A stretch of DNA of 13,853 nucleotides from contig CALNBC010000120.1 in assembly GCA_937874755.1 (NCBI GenBank), positions 1-13,853 on the forward strand, given 5' to 3'. The translations under genes and the position numbers were made by a program. The notes under the pieces were generated by a model. It was not told where the DNA came from. It was given only the letters and a program-made list of their open reading frames with translations, and made no database searches. This DNA is from an uncultured Clostridia bacterium (GTDB taxonomy: Bacteria > Bacillota > Clostridia > Christensenellales > CALWSW01). Positions 13,103 through 13,853 of the stretch are shown one piece after another (positions within the stretch are counted from its first letter, which is position 1; the number at the start of each line of letters is the position of its first letter).

Positions 13103-13555
13103 TCATAGCATTATATCCAGCAGTAAACCTCGGATATCGTCCACCATTTCAAGCAGGCGGAGATTCTCCTTCTGGTCCTGTAGAACCTGCTGAGCCATTT
13201 CGTCCAACTGAACATTAATTCTCTTGATGAGCACAAATACGTTGCGCCTTCCTCTTTTGTCCATCGCGCTGGTCTTTGTGCAGCTGTAGGCGTTCCCCGC
13301 CACCACCTCAAGAAGTTCGGTTATCAGCTTGCGATACTGGACGAATTCACCGAGGTCGGCTTTGCGCTTGATGTTCTCGCCCTGGCGGAATATCCTATCC
13401 TTTAAATCTTCGATGTATTGTTGCTGCTGGGCTTGGCTGAAATCCATCATGTGCCGCGAAAAGGCAAACCCCTGACCTGCGCCCGCCTGAGCGCTGCCGA
13501 CGGTTGCAATGTTATGCGCCCCCTGGGGGACTTTGGCAACATCCGAAACTTTCAT
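13103..13555 (-). CDS. yaaR: YaaR family (DUF327) protein
   Basis: The 150-residue protein is mostly helical. It carries the DUF327/YaaR pattern: GEFVQYRKLITELLEVV (about 68-84), MDKRGRRNVFVLIKRINVQL (about 98-117) and the closing EMVDDIRGLLLDIML. The length is close to that of Bacillus YaaR. The first 35 residues are variable, with no signal peptide and no membrane segment. The function of the family is unknown. Its place here, 25 bases ahead of cheW and in the same orientation, suggests a flagellar or chemotaxis role. The ATG at 13555 follows AGAGGACGAC. Confidence 0.85.
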   Translation of the reverse strand: MKVSDVAKVPQGAHNIATVGSAQAGAGQGFAFSRHMMDFSQAQQQQYIEDLKDRIFRQGENIKRKADLGEFVQYRKLITELLEVVAGNAYSCTKTSAMDKRGRRNVFVLIKRINVQLDEMAQQVLQDQKENLRLLEMVDDIRGLLLDIML

Positions 13556-13585
13556 GTCGTCCTCTAAACCTTAACAACGAAATAG

Positions 13586-13853
13586 CTACTTTTTTTCGTC
13601 TATAAATATGGCACCTTGCCTGTATAGCTGCAGCGCATAGCCTTCGACACCTTTTTGAGTACTGCGAACGGATTTGATCTGCTGGCTGTAGTGCCTGAGC
13701 TTATCTTCGGCAGCATTTGTGCATTCTTTTTGGACTAATTCCAGCTGCCCTAATAAAATCGAGATGTTTTTTTCTGCAGCTGATATTTCGCCCCTGAGCA
13801 TATGGGGCGGCAAGTTGTCTCGCAATCCTTTCTCTGCCGAAGTCAACTTGTCC
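13586..13853 (-). CDS. Unknown small helical protein (partial, N-terminus off the right edge)
   Basis: The last 88 residues of a protein are visible. The frame stays open to the window edge, so the TTG at 13846 is probably internal. The sequence is hydrophilic and predicted helical, with a heptad-like stretch (ISAAEKNISILLGQLELVQK) and the end YALQLYRQGAIFIDEKK. The helical build, small size and closing FIDEKK recall flagellar export chaperones of the FlgN/FliT type in Clostridia, but no diagnostic motif is seen, so this is a weak guess. It lies 30 bases ahead of yaaR and is probably co-transcribed. Confidence 0.6.
   Translation of the reverse strand, partial: DKLTSAEKGLRDNLPPHMLRGEISAAEKNISILLGQLELVQKECTNAAEDKLRHYSQQIKSVRSTQKGVEGYALQLYRQGAIFIDEKK

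Noticed and set aside
1..13853. CRISPR arrays, tRNA or rRNA genes, insertion sequences, prophage or defence genes
   Set aside because: No repeat-spacer pattern, RNA gene motif or transposase was seen; the window is filled by co-directional flagellar and chemotaxis genes.

Overview
The window is a single-direction flagellar and chemotaxis gene cluster. Every supported gene lies on the minus strand, so it reads from right to left. Gene order and families point to a Bacillota bacterium, most likely class Clostridia: fliOPQR-flhB-flhA-flhF with a PilZ gene and a FliA/SigD sigma factor followed by a SwrB-like membrane protein, a YaaR (DUF327) protein, and strong AGGAG-type ribosome binding sites. 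No lower rank can be supported from the sequence.

Layout in transcription order: (1) right edge, a partial coiled-coil protein of unknown family, then yaaR, cheW and cheB; (2) a flagellar-type lytic transglycosylase, then the proximal rod genes flgB, flgC and fliE; (3) the type III export gate fliO, fliP, fliQ, fliR, flhB and flhA, then the SRP-type GTPase flhF; (4) a PilZ/YcgR-like gene, the flagellar sigma factor fliA and a SwrB-like gene; (5) left edge, the start of a FlgF/FlgG-type rod gene behind its own perfect SigD promoter.

How they work together: CheW and CheB belong to chemoreceptor signalling. The transglycosylase probably opens the wall for the rod, whose proximal parts are FliE, FlgB and FlgC. 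FliO/P/Q/R, FlhB and FlhA form the export gate. FlhF places or regulates the machine, and the PilZ protein probably links it to c-di-GMP. FliA then switches on late genes, one of which begins at the left edge.

The outstanding anomaly is flhA. It is broken into two reading frames exactly where a perfect 34-bp inverted repeat (arms 4812-4845 and 4869-4902) sits in the linker between the membrane and cytosolic domains. This looks like a template-switch (foldback) event, either a real mutation or an assembly artefact. Other departures from the usual order are the missing fliF-to-fliN block between fliE and fliO, the missing flhG after flhF, a FliP with a lipoprotein-type signal peptide, and a PilZ protein with a degenerate second ligand motif.
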